A stretch of DNA of 64,000 nucleotides from Arcuatula senhousia (taxonomy: Eukaryota > Mollusca > Bivalvia > Mytilida > Mytilidae): assembly GCA_963971305.1 (NCBI GenBank), contig OZ020303.1:34770106-34834105 (forward strand). The letters run 5' to 3'. Below the pieces are notes generated by a model. It was not told where the DNA came from, ran no database searches, and worked only from the letters and a program-made list of their open reading frames with translations. Of the stretch, positions 24,349 to 59,989 are shown piece after piece (position 1 is the first letter of the stretch; each line of letters begins with the position of its first letter). Both the position numbers and the translations under genes were made by a program.

Positions 24349-25670
24349 TAACAAGAGGCTCCCAGGAGCCTGAATCGCTCACCTGACATATGAGCATGAA
24401 GTAAAGGTTATAAGGCAAAATCTATTTGACATTGAAAGGGTCATAAGATTAATAAGGGGGTCATCTGACAATATGGTGGATCTAAAGGTGCTGATCACTT
24501 TTGTTCTCAATCAAAATCTAAAAATCTGTCACTCTTTTTGAGTTATAAGCAAAAAATGCAGTTTAACCTAATGTTCTATTTTTAGCCACAGCAGCCATGT
24601 TTTACAACTAGTCAAAAATCCCCCAATCAGTTCTAAACACCTAATGCTAATAAAAAAACAATACCAAATTTGGTTTCAATTGGACTTAAAGTGTCAGAGG
24701 AGTTAACGTTTTCAATGTAATGAGGAAATGCTTTTTAATTGCTCAATTTTGACGTTCTAAGGGCAATAAGTCCTCAAAGGAAAGGTCCTACAACGTTGAC
24801 CATATTACATATTTTGTAGATCTTGATGCGCTTAACAATATAAAATTTAAATTTCTCAAATATCTTGTATAGTTATCAAGATATTGAGCTAAACAGGTGC
24901 AAAATTGGCAAAAAAATCCACATAAAGGGCAATTACTCCTACATGGGTTGTTGGATTTTCTTCAAAATATCAGAGTTGGTAGATTTTGAGGTGCTGATCA
25001 CTTTTGTTCCAAACACAATTTTAAAATCTGTCACCGTTTTTGAGTTATTTGCAAAAAACTGCCATTTACCCCTATGTTCTATTTTTAGCCACAGCAGCCA
25101 TGTTTTACAACCAATCAAAAATCCCCACATTAATTCTATACACCTAATGCTACTTAAAAACTATACCAAGTTTGGTTGCAATTGGACTTGAAGTGTCAGA
25201 GGAGTTAACGTTTTCAATGTATTGAGGAAATGCTGTTAAAATGCTCAATTTTGATGTTCTAAGGGCAATAACTCCTAAAAGGAAAGGTCCTACAATGTTG
25301 ACCCTAATATGAGAAAGCTCGCGTATATACAAAAATATAATCTATTCCATTGATAATTTCGAATAGTGCCTGGGACGAGATAATTTGGGACGATGTATTA
25401 CTATTTCCCGAAAATTTTCAGCACGTGCAGACATTTTTGAAAAGTTCCAAAAATCGAAAGGTTTCCGGTGAGAACGATTTTTCTTCCATAGTATTTTGAG
25501 TCTCGTGCAATTTGGCAGACACTCTACAATAGTGAGCTTCGCTACGCTCGCATATTACAGATTTTGTAGATCTTGATGTGCTTAACAATACCCGGTATGC
25601 AATTTAAATTTCTCAAATATCTAATATAGTTTTCAAGATATTGAGCTAAACCTTCGGGTCAGGTGAGCTA
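24349..25670 (+). repeat. GAGGCTC-family element with shortened tail and MITE insertion
   Basis: Head ACAAGAGGCTCCCAGGAGCC at 24351. It holds two body repeats with GGGCAATTACTCC-type and CCACAGCAGCCATG segments. It ends GGGTCAGGTGAGCTAAC at about 25670, keeping only the right arm of the usual hairpin. A MITE interrupts it at 25305-25557. Confidence 0.7.
25305..25557. mobile_element. MITE, copy 2, inserted in a repeat with a related empty site
   Basis: Homologous to 12820-13087. Before it the host reads TACAATGTTGACCC; after it CAGATTTTGTAGATCTTGATG. The paralogous uninterrupted site near 24790 reads TACAACGTTGACCATATTAC then ATATTTTGTAGATC. This fixes the insertion and fits a TA or TATTA-like target. 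Confidence 0.8.
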
Positions 25671-26100
25671 ACAAGGAAATGTCAAGACATAAGATAGTGT
25701 CCAAGTGACTATTCCCATATATGCAGCTGCTTTGCATCATAATTATGCTAAAAAACTCACCATTCAAACATTAAAACATATTTAAAAGAGTGTCTGTGGC
25801 TTGTATATTACTTTAAACCCAAACTTTAACATACAGTTATAGTTTTGGAAGCTTTTAAAAGGTCATGATACATGGAAAGGTTGGACCAATAAAGCTAGAT
25901 TAAACCAGCAACATTTTATATGTGCCTGTGCCAAGTCAGGAATCCCCATCAAAGCTCATGTTTGTATTTGTCCTCTTTATGTTAGTTGTTCTGTGTCTTT
26001 AGTTGATAATCATGCAATATTTACACTTCTGGAAATATAAAGTAACTGTGTTCTTCATATCCAGACAAAATAAAGTATCAAACCCTTGACTTCAATAAAA
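25671..26100. other. no feature recognised
   Basis: Unique AT-rich intergenic DNA between the repeats and the ERCC4 3' side. Confidence 0.4.
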
Positions 26101-26515
26101 TATAAAGTTGGTTTTTTTTTTGCCTGCAAAAAACACTGTACCTGGCTGTTTCCACAAAATACTCAAAGTTCAAAAGGCCATAAGTCCAACAAATGAAGAG
26201 AGGATGAACATATCTTGGTAATATGCACAGATACATATCAAGTTTCATCAAATTTGGTTGAGTTGTTTCACAGGAGTTGATCAGAAGCAATGATTTATGA
26301 GGATTTTCTGGAATTTCTATTGAGCTCAAAGGGCCCGTAATGCTCAGAAAAATTTAAAATAAAAATTTCTTGGTAGTGACTGCACTACTATGCATAACAT
26401 AACAAGTTTTGATAAATTTGGTTGAGCTGTCAAAGTGGTTGAGTTTTTTCAACAGAGAAACAGGAAAAGAACAATAGGTTTTTCCACCAAAGTGGGGTAA
26501 CCTGGGATCCTGAGT
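26101..26515. repeat. hairpin-ended dispersed repeat
   Basis: It contains CAAAAGGCCATAAGTCCAAC and two blocks with CAAATTTGGTTGAG. Near 26471-26510 it ends with TTTTTCCACCAAAGTGGGGTAACC, a short stem CCAC/GTGG. It resembles 37060-37425 and 45890-46090. The 83-codon ORF within it is not a gene. Confidence 0.5.
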
Positions 26516-26798
26516 AAAAATCTTCATATCTTCATATTAAACCCCAGGTCATAGCAAAAAACGTCTATCTTTCTATTGGTTGTCACATGCACCATTTTTT
26601 CTGGTTCTACGAATGTTGGAACGACAGGTTCCCACGATTTCGTCATTTTATGAATCAACGAATGTTTTGACTAATTGTGACGAGAACATTGAAAGATGAA
26701 ATTTTTACGCAATTTTAACATGTTTTTGGTTCAATAATGGACAATAAACATGCAATTTCAGTTTTTTAATCAAAACAAAACAACCAGCATTTTTTTTT

Positions 26799-26804
26799 TT
26801 TAAT
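26799..26804 (-). terminator. candidate poly(A) signal of ERCC4
   Basis: The minus strand reads ATTAAA about 73 bases after the ERCC4 stop codon. It is a common variant signal. No AATAAA is closer, so the call is weak. Confidence 0.3.
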
Positions 26805-26876
26805 TTCGCAAATTATTAATAATCATAAATAAATACAGATTGCATTGAATATATACAAATAAAGGGAGACAATTTG

Positions 26877-52087
<25,211 letters not shown>

Positions 52088-52168
52088 TTGAGTCTATAGC
52101 AATCTAACTTTGCATGTTTTTGCGTTGAAGTGTATTGCAACAACAATTTTCATGGGCGCCGCCATCTT
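52088..52168 (-). promoter_or_regulatory. TISU/YY1-like motif and in-frame upstream ORF in the ERCC4 leader
   Basis: The minus strand reads CAAGATGGCGGC at about 52169-52158, an exact match to the known TISU consensus SAASATGGCGGC and to the YY1 core AANATGGCGGC. Its ATG (52165) opens a 23-codon ORF starting MAAPMK that stops at TAG (52096-52094), six bases before the ERCC4 ATG and in the same frame. The motif usually lies close to the transcription start, so the ERCC4 start site is probably just upstream; this is inference. Confidence 0.6.
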
Positions 52169-52169
52169 G

Positions 52170-53310
52170 AAAAGTAAAAACTACTGATAATGTAAACAAA
52201 TAAAAAAAAAAGGAATTTTCAAAGTAATTTATATTATTTTATCATTAAAATTAAGAGGTAACTTTTTATTTTAATATCGAGTCAGTCAATTTTTCTCTTT
52301 AGATGTAAAAAAGAACATGAAAAGAGTTTTAAACATTATCGTTTGCTTTTAAATTAGTCTTGATCTTCAAAGCGTTTAAATACACTTTCTACCAAATAGA
52401 CAACTCAAGTCCTTTAAAAACTTGAAACCTTTTAAAATCTTGCTGAAACCAGCTTGGTTGTTGACAGAGAAACTTCGTTTTGTAATTATTTTCCTCTTTT
52501 TTAATTGAAATATTGTAAAGTTAAGCTTTTACTACATAAATATTTGCTAGATGGTTTTATTGACATGTTTGTGGGAGTCTTGCTTTTAAAATATTTCAAA
52601 ATTGACATGACAAGCCAAAATTATTCAACCAAAATAAAGATTAATTACACATATGTTGCAACCCATGATGGGATGCCATATTACAATTAAGCAGCCTACA
52701 ATAGATAGGGCAATATTGATTACAATGATGCCTTATAGGATCAGGAAATATAGAAGTCAGGGTATGGGTGGATAGCCATGTCTGATTTTCATGTTGCATG
52801 TAAACTGGTACATTTGTATCTTGTAATATCGTGGTACGTAGCTATGTGGAAACAGTTGAATATTTGGTTTAAATGAATGTAAATACCAAGATAAAATGGA
52901 ACCCATGATATAATGAGAAATTAGTATAAGTCAGCAGAATTAAAAAGATGACGAAAATCGAAGAAAATTTTGTCACCAAAATGAGAAGGCAGAGTTTTTT
53001 TAAACTGAGATGTTTGACTTATTTACCAGTCAAACAGTTGTTTATGTCGCTGTTAGTCAAAAGCTCTTCAGAAATTATGTCAATTGTTTGACTGAGTTCA
53101 CATCACTGATGTGTATTCACAGACCTTAAATAAATAAATTATTCAAATGCTCTCGAGACTGCGGCCAATAAAAATATTTTTACATTCAGACATTTTGAAT
53201 CTTAAACCCTTCACTCTGAAACTACAGTATCAATAGGTCCCTGTCCAACCATACATCAATTTGTATTTAATTTATACATAGAAAAAATATGGGGTTTCTA
53301 TCTCTCAGAT
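52170..53310. other. intergenic/leader region between ERCC4 and ELOF1
   Basis: ELOF1's first coding exon begins with an acceptor 25 bases before its ATG, so a leader exon must lie upstream, probably here. AGAG/GTAACT near 52255 is one possible donor but nothing confirms it. There is no other gene; short ORFs lack signatures. Confidence 0.4.
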
Positions 53311-53650
53311 GAGTGCAGATGTTGGTTTGTTATGGGGCTTTGTTTTGTCGCTCTTTACCTGATTTGACACTCTGATATGTCCATTAGCAGCGCAACAGGT
53401 GTGCTATAGCAAGCAGGAACAGCTTACTCTTCCAGAGCACCTGAGCTCACTCTCGCTACCCCTTGAGTTCTCATTGTTGATTGCTATTCAGTTGTTTTTA
53501 TGGTATTTGTTACTTCTTGCTGTTTTCATTTGTGTTTACTGGATATTGTCTTTGCCCTTTCAGACTTATGACATTGGGATAATGATGGATGCCGATTGGT
53601 ACTCTTTCTGGATTAGATCTGTAGTGTATGTAGCATTTGGCTTAAAATCT
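53310..53650 (-). repeat. dispersed repeat in the probable ELOF1 leader intron
   Basis: Reverse-oriented relative of 21720-22190: GGTGTGCTATAGCAAGCAGGA, CTTACTCTTCCAGAGCACC and CTTTGCCCTTTCAGACTT here correspond to complementary words there. The 88-codon ORF at 53399-53665 is only this repeat. Confidence 0.65.
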
Positions 53651-53726
53651 CACAAAAATGATTAATTATGTTATTTATTTATTTATTTTTTTTTACTTCA
53701 GCATTTTGTACAATAGAGGTTGAATC

Positions 53727-55750
53727 ATGGGAAGAAGAAAGAAGGCAAGAAAACCACCACCAAAAAGGAAAATTGTAGAGCCACTAGACTCACAGTTTAA
53801 CTGTCCTTTCTGTAATCACGAGAAATCATGTGAAGTGAAGCTGTATGTATTAACTTGGTCATGTTAATGTTTAAGAACATGTTCTCGTTTATTATTAAGA
53901 ATGGAATATTATAAATTAACATGCAGTCAAAAAAGTATATTTCTTGAGAATGTTGATACATACCGGTAAATTACAACTATAATAGATGTGCACTGTGGAT
54001 TCATTTATTTTGGTGGCTATCATTTTCATGGCTTATCCCAAAAGGACATTATTCTTGGATTCTTCATTTTTGGTTTGCACATGTTGCTTAAATAAAAGAA
54101 TCAATGCAAAAATTACACTTCGTTGCATTTTAGTTTTTATGACTGCACCCATGAAAACCACGAAATATTGGTACACCACAAATAATAATGAAACCACAGT
54201 ATGATGATTAACTTGTGCCAAGAAAATATAAAGCAAATTAGTTAAAAGAATTCATCTGATTAGAAAAAAAAAATGTTATTTAAATTAATTTATACATGTA
54301 CATGTATGTATTACATGATTCAGGTCTCATAGTTTTGATTCTCTGATATACATGTACTAGTAGGGCAGAATATTAACTCATTGATATTTGATTGTGTGTA
54401 TATACATGTATTTATATCCGAGTTGCAACGAAGTTGAACTCGACTATTGTTATGATGATGGCGGGCAGCTGGGCGGGCATGCGGGTGTCAACAATTGGTT
54501 TCCGGACCATAACTCAGAATGTTGTGAACCTATTTAATGAAACTTTGGGATATGGTTACATACCATAATAGGAGGATACCTAGTGATTTTGGGATAAATC
54601 CGTTCAAGGTCAAGGTCACAGCAACAGAAAAACGTTAGAAAATTTCTTGAATGAGTGGTTTTCAGACCATAACTCAAAAAGTTTTAAACTGATTATATTG
54701 AAATTTTGGGATATTGTTACATACTATAAGCATGATAAGAGTAGGGACCTTATTGATTTTGGGATGAATCCGTTCAAGGTCAAGATCTCAAAACGTTAGA
54801 AAATTTCTTGAATTAGTGGTTTTCGGACCGTAACTCAAAAAGTTCTTAACTGATTTTAATCAAACTTTGCTATATTGTTACATACCATAAGAGGAGGAAC
54901 TTTATCAATTTTGGGCTACATCCATTCAATGTCATGGTCAAAGCGACAGAAAAACGTAAGAAAATTTCTTAGTGGTTTCCAAACCATAATAGAAAATAAT
55001 GAGATGTGGAATAAGTGTACGCGACACAACCCACAATTAAACAGCAATTTAGAAAAACCACAATGGACAACGGCCAGCAGCCTCCAACGAGGCCATTTGG
55101 CACTGCACGCGGTTCTGCAATTGGCTAATGGTCTAATAAAATGCATATAATTCAAATCCAGCCCTGAAATAGTCACAGATAGACCCCCTTCTTAAACAAG
55201 GGGGTCTATCTGTGACTTAAAAAGTTCTCAACAGATTTTAATGAAACTTTGGTATATTGTTACTAATCATAAAAGGAGGAATCTTATTGATTTAGGGGTA
55301 ATTTCATTGAAGGTCATGGTCACAGCAGCAGAAAAACTTTTGAAAAGGTTTTGGTTAATAAAATACGGCAACTCGGCTTTTGCATCCATGTGCATATTGA
55401 TTTTTTATCATGTATCATTGCTATTTCAGAGACAGAGAGAGAAATACTGGAATGATAGAATGTACTGTTTGTCTTGAAGCTTTTCAGACCACTATTAATT
55501 GTATCCTTTGAATTTTTTTTTTTATTAAATATAGGTTAGATATTATTACATTAAAGTTCTTTATAATCTCAAAAAGTGAGGGGGGGGCTGTCAATAACAC
55601 CACAGAGTCTCTTTAAGTTGTTAAAACCTGATATTTTGTGTGTTCTATTATATATGTACATTTATTCTTCCTTGACATTGATCAGATTTATCTGAGGCTA
55701 TTGATGTTTATGGGGACTGGATCGATGCATGTGAAACTGCTAATCAATAG
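53727..55750 (+). CDS. ELOF1: ELOF1, transcription elongation factor 1 homolog, complete (3 coding exons)
   Basis: Exons 53727-53842 (acceptor at 53700-53701), 55430-55500 and 55686-55750; GT-AG junctions; 252 nt, 83 codons plus TAG, the same length as the human protein. It has the basic N-terminal tail [15 protein letters not shown], a four-cysteine zinc site (C26-P-F-C29 and C50-T-V-C53), [36 protein letters not shown] and IDACETAN at the C-terminus. ELOF1/Elf1 rides on elongating RNA polymerase II near the DNA entry tunnel. It is required for transcription-coupled nucleotide excision repair, promoting Pol II ubiquitylation. The gene is divergent from ERCC4. Intron 2 (53843-55429) holds a hairpin element and a tandem repeat. 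Confidence 0.97.
54416..55345 (-). repeat. ~150-base tandem repeat with terminal stem (ELOF1 intron)
   Basis: Units share GTGGTTTTCGGACCATAACTC, AAACTTTGGGATATGGTTAC, GAGGACC-type and ATCCGTTCAAGGTCAAGG. The left end at about 54416-54450 (CCGAGTTGCAACGAAGTTGAACTCG) is a stem followed by GGCGGGCAGCTGGGCGGG, so the element runs on the minus strand. It is interrupted at about 54990-55219. Confidence 0.65.
54990..55219. mobile_element. insertion ending in a perfect 20-bp hairpin
   Basis: The stem is 55171-55190 (AGTCACAGATAGACCCCCTT) against 55198-55217, loop of seven bases, no mismatch. It sits inside the surrounding ~150-base tandem repeat. The opening GAGATGTGGAATAAG resembles sequence at 42330 in ERCC4 intron 8. 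The opposed 91- and 86-codon ORFs are not gene-like. Confidence 0.65.
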
Positions 55751-56424
55751 AGACCAGAAGGATGGACCAACTTTCACCAAATGCATAAAAAATTGTTAAT
55801 CCATTTGTCTGAAGACATGGCAATAGTTTTAAATTATTTGTTTTTGTACAGTGTTTGCTAAACAGTGACATAGCCATTTTTATCAAGCGAAACTTATTTG
55901 GAAAAAAGATTGTGTTCACACTATTTTTTAACTTAACTTTACAATTTTATACAGTGTTCATCATGTTTACTAGTGATGCAGTATAAGCCATGAATATTAA
56001 TTTTGAAAAGGATAAACATAAAAGAAGCATTAAAAAGATGGTTTTATTTGAATATTTAATTTATTGTTAAGCAAAGGTTGCATAACAATCATTTATACAT
56101 CAAAAGTACTTGATAATCTTTTCAACACATTCGTCATGCTATATGGTCATCATTTATAAAAGGGGTTTCATTTGTCATTTTACTTTTCTTTACCATGTTG
56201 TTTTTATCATGTGTCTATGATTATAAACATGTACATGTACTTTCATTCATTTTCCTTATGAGTTAAAAAAGAATCTTTTTTTCTATTCAGTTCATTTGCT
56301 TTATCATTGTTATGGGAAAAAATTAAAATGAGGAGAATTGAAATTGTAATATGCTTGTTGTTTACAATAGAAGATCATGGACTTTATTTTATGTTTTTAT
56401 ATTTGTTTATATATTTTCAACTTC

Positions 56425-56430
56425 AATAAA
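56425..56430 (+). terminator. candidate poly(A) signal of ELOF1
   Basis: AATAAA, 675 bases after the stop, is followed by a T/GT-rich stretch (CCTTTTGTTTTATTTTT). The interval 55751-56424 has no ORF or repeat and fits a 3' UTR. Confidence 0.45.
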
Positions 56431-56612
56431 GTCAACTCATTTCATTTTACCTTTTGTTTTATTTTTAAATAGAATCAGATGTTCTTACTTCTCAGTCCAG
56501 GACCACAGTTTGTATCTCAACAAATATATGCCATGAGTAAATGAAACTTGCTATAGAGTCCATAAGTATTCCCATCTCTTAATGTTGACTTTCAAAAAAT
56601 GTGGACTGATTT

Positions 56613-57175
56613 TGTCTCGCCTGCAACGAATAGTGGCGGAAGGCGAGACATAGGTATTACTTTCCGGTGGCGGCAAAAACGGCGGCGCAAACTTTTTTGT
56701 AAGACTTTTGTGGAAAATGAATTACTTGAAAAGTATAATAGCTAGGCATCTGATATTTGGTATTCAGACAGTTCAGGTGATGGTCTACGCAACTGGAACC
56801 ATGCCGTTTGACCCTGACCCCCATTGTGGCGACTCTGTGAACTTAGATGTTTTTTTCAGGCCAAAAAACCCCTTTGTAAGACTTTAGTGGAAAATGAATT
56901 ACAAGAAAAGTATAATAGCTAGGCATCTGATATTTGGTATACAGACAGTGTAATGTGACCTTGACCCCATTTTCATGATCGAATTACTAAGTGAATCTTG
57001 GTCTTTTTTCATTGTTTCTCAATAACTATGGTATCTAGTACACACTTCAGACATTTTTGTGATGGTTAAATGGAATTCTGTCATCTGTTACATGACATTG
57101 ACCTTAACTTTTATGAAGGCCCAGCTAGACCTTCAATGAGTTCTGTGATGGTGCCGACAGGTGAGACATACTTTA
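56613..57175 (-). repeat. reverse-oriented copy of the 18.2-18.8 kb tandem repeat with GTCTCGCC hairpin end
   Basis: TTGTCTCGCCTGCAACGAAT...GGAAGGCGAGACA at 56612-56645 is the hairpin end of the GTCTCGCC family. Then come two units with GTGGAAAATGAATTAC, TATAATAGCTAGGCATCTGA and GACCCCCATT, complementary to the 18.2 kb array. It links that array to this hairpin type. Confidence 0.7.
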
Positions 57176-57194
57176 GTGTCAACTCTTGTTTTTT

Positions 57195-58275
57195 TATGCC
57201 CCACCATCAATGTTGGGGGGGGGGCATATATTTTTTCTGTCTGTTCATCCGTCCGTCTTTCTGTCCTTCCGTCCGACACACTGAGTTTACCGCACTATTT
57301 TTCCACATCCTTGCATATATTCAAAAGATTATTGTCCCCCGCCGCAACGCTGAGCCGGGACATAGAAATGCCGGGCGTCCGTCCGTCACACTTTTGTAAG
57401 CGCTCTCAAGGCTACAAATTTTGTTGGATTTTCATGAAATTTATACCAAATGTTTATATCACTAATACCTTGGTCAAGCTCAAAAATCTGCATTTTTCTA
57501 TAATTTTTGTAGGAGTTAAGGGACTTTGACCATAAAAACGACTCTGTGTTTTTTGTAAAACAGACCTTGTAAGCGCTCTCATCCCTACAGATGTTGACGG
57601 ATTTTCATAAAATTTATACAAAATGTTTAAACCACTAATACCATGGTCAAGTATAAAAATCAGATGTGTTTGATAATTTTTGCTTCACCGGCGGGGGACC
57701 CTGGAATTCCATTCTTGTTGGTATGTGAGTCTACCATGATGAGTTTGATTTTCGTTCAGGACCACTGATTTTGACCTAAATTACGGCCTTTGAACTTAGA
57801 AAATTTTGTAAAAATAAGTTTTCTGCACTCTTTTTCACATCCTTGGATATATTCAAAAGGTTTTTTGTATTATTGACTACCATGATGAGTTACGTTCTGG
57901 TCCACTGATTGTGGTTTTTTTTTGGAGGGGGGGGGTCAGTGACTTAACTGTACAGCAACAGACTACTCTAAACATTTACATAGTGATCTAAATTTTGTTG
58001 TTTTGTGTTACTATTGGCCTTTGAACTTAGAAAATTTTGTAAAAATATCAGTTTCTGCACTTTTTTTCACATCCCTGGAAATATTCAAAAGGTTTTTGGT
58101 ATATGTGACGACCATGATGAGTTATAGGTCAAGTTTGAGTTTAGTTCTGGTCCACTGATTGGTGTTTTTTTTTGTAGGGGGGGGGGAGTCAGTGACTTAA
58201 CTGTACAGCAACAGATTACTCTAACATTAACCTAGTGATCTAAATTTTGTTGTTTTGTGTTACTATTGGACCAGA
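57195..58275 (-). repeat. GCCCCACC-hairpin element with tandem units and a nested insertion
   Basis: The end ATGCCCCACCATCAATGTTGG plus GGGGGGGCAT folds strongly. A CCGTCCGTC tract and ~240-base units follow (CATCCTTGCATATATTCAAAA, CTACCATGATGAGTT, GGTCAGTGACTTAACTGTACA), at about 57830-58010 and 58060-58265. The ORFs at 57070-57529 are repeat readings. Confidence 0.65.
57331..57718 (-). mobile_element. nested element with GTCCCCCGCCG ends
   Basis: TTGTCCCCCGCCGCAACGC...GCCGGGACA at the left pairs with CACCGGCGGGGGACC at the right (57684-57701), and a CGTCCGTCCGTC tract lies next to the left end. The host unit elsewhere reads ATATTCAAAAGGTTTTTGGT then TGACGACCATGATGAG uninterrupted (58080-58120), so this is an insertion. 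Confidence 0.65.
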
Positions 58276-58516
58276 AGAACCCAATGGAAGAGGGAGATTT
58301 TATGCTTTAAACTCCGTTTTGCCAACAATTTGTTTTGAATTGCCTGTACTAAGGCAGAGCCATTGTGTTCTACAAATTCTCTGGTGACTACTTGGACATT
58401 TGAGACTTATAATCCCAGTTTACATCGTCGTTAACCCCCGTCTGATTCGGCTCCGTTCTCACGCTCCATCAGTTTTGAAAATATATAAATAGGTGAGTGT
58501 TATGGTTTAACAGCCT
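58276..58516. other. no feature recognised
   Basis: Spacer between two repeat elements. Confidence 0.4.
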
Positions 58517-59537
58517 TTTTTAGCTCACCTGACCCGAAGGGTCATGTGAGCTATTGCCATCACTTGGCGTCCGTCCGTAAACTTTTAGAAACTTTAACTC
58601 CTCTGACACCATAAGTTGGATTGTAACCTAACTTGGTGTGGTTATTCTTTTGGGTATGGTGTACCAAACTACTGCTTGGATTGATGATTTGTCAAAAAAC
58701 ATGGCCGCCATGGCTAAAAATACAACATAGGGGTCAAATTACAGTTTTTTGTAAATAACTCAAAAACGATAACAGATATAAAAATTCTGATAGGAGACAA
58801 AAATGATTAGCATCTCAAGATCTACCTGCTCTGAAATTTTCAATAAAATACAACAAACGACATAGGAGTTATTGCCCTTTTTCTGGATTTTTTCAAAATT
58901 TTCCACTTTTATTTAGCCCTATATCTTGAAAACTATACAAGATATTTCAATAATTCAAATTGCATATGATTAAGCACATTAAGATCTGCAATTCATGTAC
59001 CGGTAATTAGGTCAAAGCTGTAGAACCATTTCTTTTAGGAGTTATGGCCCTTAAAGCGTCAATATTTACCATTGTTCATTACTTTTCCCCTGACTTGTCT
59101 GAAACAGTAAGACCAACTGCATCTTAACATGGCACACTGTTTGATAGCTTATATGCTACAACTCTATCGTTCAGATTTTTGATTCTTAAAAAAACATGGC
59201 CACCATGGCTAAAAATAGAACATAGGGGCAAATTTCATTTTTTTGCTAATAACTCAAAACTGGTTTCAGATATCAAAATTGTGCAAGAATCAAAAGTGAT
59301 CAGCATATTAAAATCTACCTGTCCTGAAATTTTGGGAAAAGATCTGACTGCTGATGTGTGAGTTATTGTTCTTTTTCCTAATTTTTGCCAAATTTGCACT
59401 TATTAAGCCCAATATCTTGAAAACTAACCAAGATATTTCATAAATTTAAATCGCATATGGTTAAGCAAAATAATATCTACAAATATATGTATCTGTGTAG
59501 TTCAGGTGAGCATTTCAGGCTCTTGGGAGCCTCTTGT
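58517..59537 (-). repeat. GAGGCTC-family element, reverse orientation
   Basis: The tail at the left reads TTTAGCTCACCTGACCCGAAGG then GTCATGTGAGCTATTGCCATC. The head at the right reads CAGGCTCTTGGGAGCCTCTTGT. The interior closely matches 22560-24070 in reverse (CCACCATGGCTAAAAATAG, CAAAACTGGTTTCAGATATC). There is no tandem core. Confidence 0.8.
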
Positions 59538-59989
59538 TATCCACTTTTGTCAGTTTTCGTCTTGCCTGCAATGCAAAGGGAAACATAGTGCTGCACTCCT
59601 GACCTTGATTTTCATGTTGAGTGACTGACAGATTTAAAAAAATATAACAGCAATATTAAAGTATTATGAGCACCTCCATATCTTGAGAACTATAGGTTGA
59701 AACTTCATATGCTTATGCGCCAGTAGTAGCTTAGCACAGTCACACCCAGATCTTTTGATCTTGAACTTGATTTTAGTGACTCTGACAATGACAGTATATA
59801 ACATAAATTATTTTTAGTTGGTATACAGTAGTGTGTTATTTACCCAGGGGTAATTTTCATCTGTATCATAAAATTTTTAATAAATTTTTGTAGGTATATA
59901 TTTTAAATGTGTACATGTATATACATATACAATTTGTTAGATGGTGTCTGATCTTTGTTTCATTCAAAACATGAAAATAGGTGAAAACA

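Noticed and set aside
22408..25332. Several 60-108-codon ORFs on both strands
   Set aside because: All are readings of GAGGCTC-family repeats and recur in each copy.
57070..57529. Two overlapping 109- and 122-codon ORFs
   Set aside because: Low-complexity CCGTC and hairpin repeat sequence in different frames.
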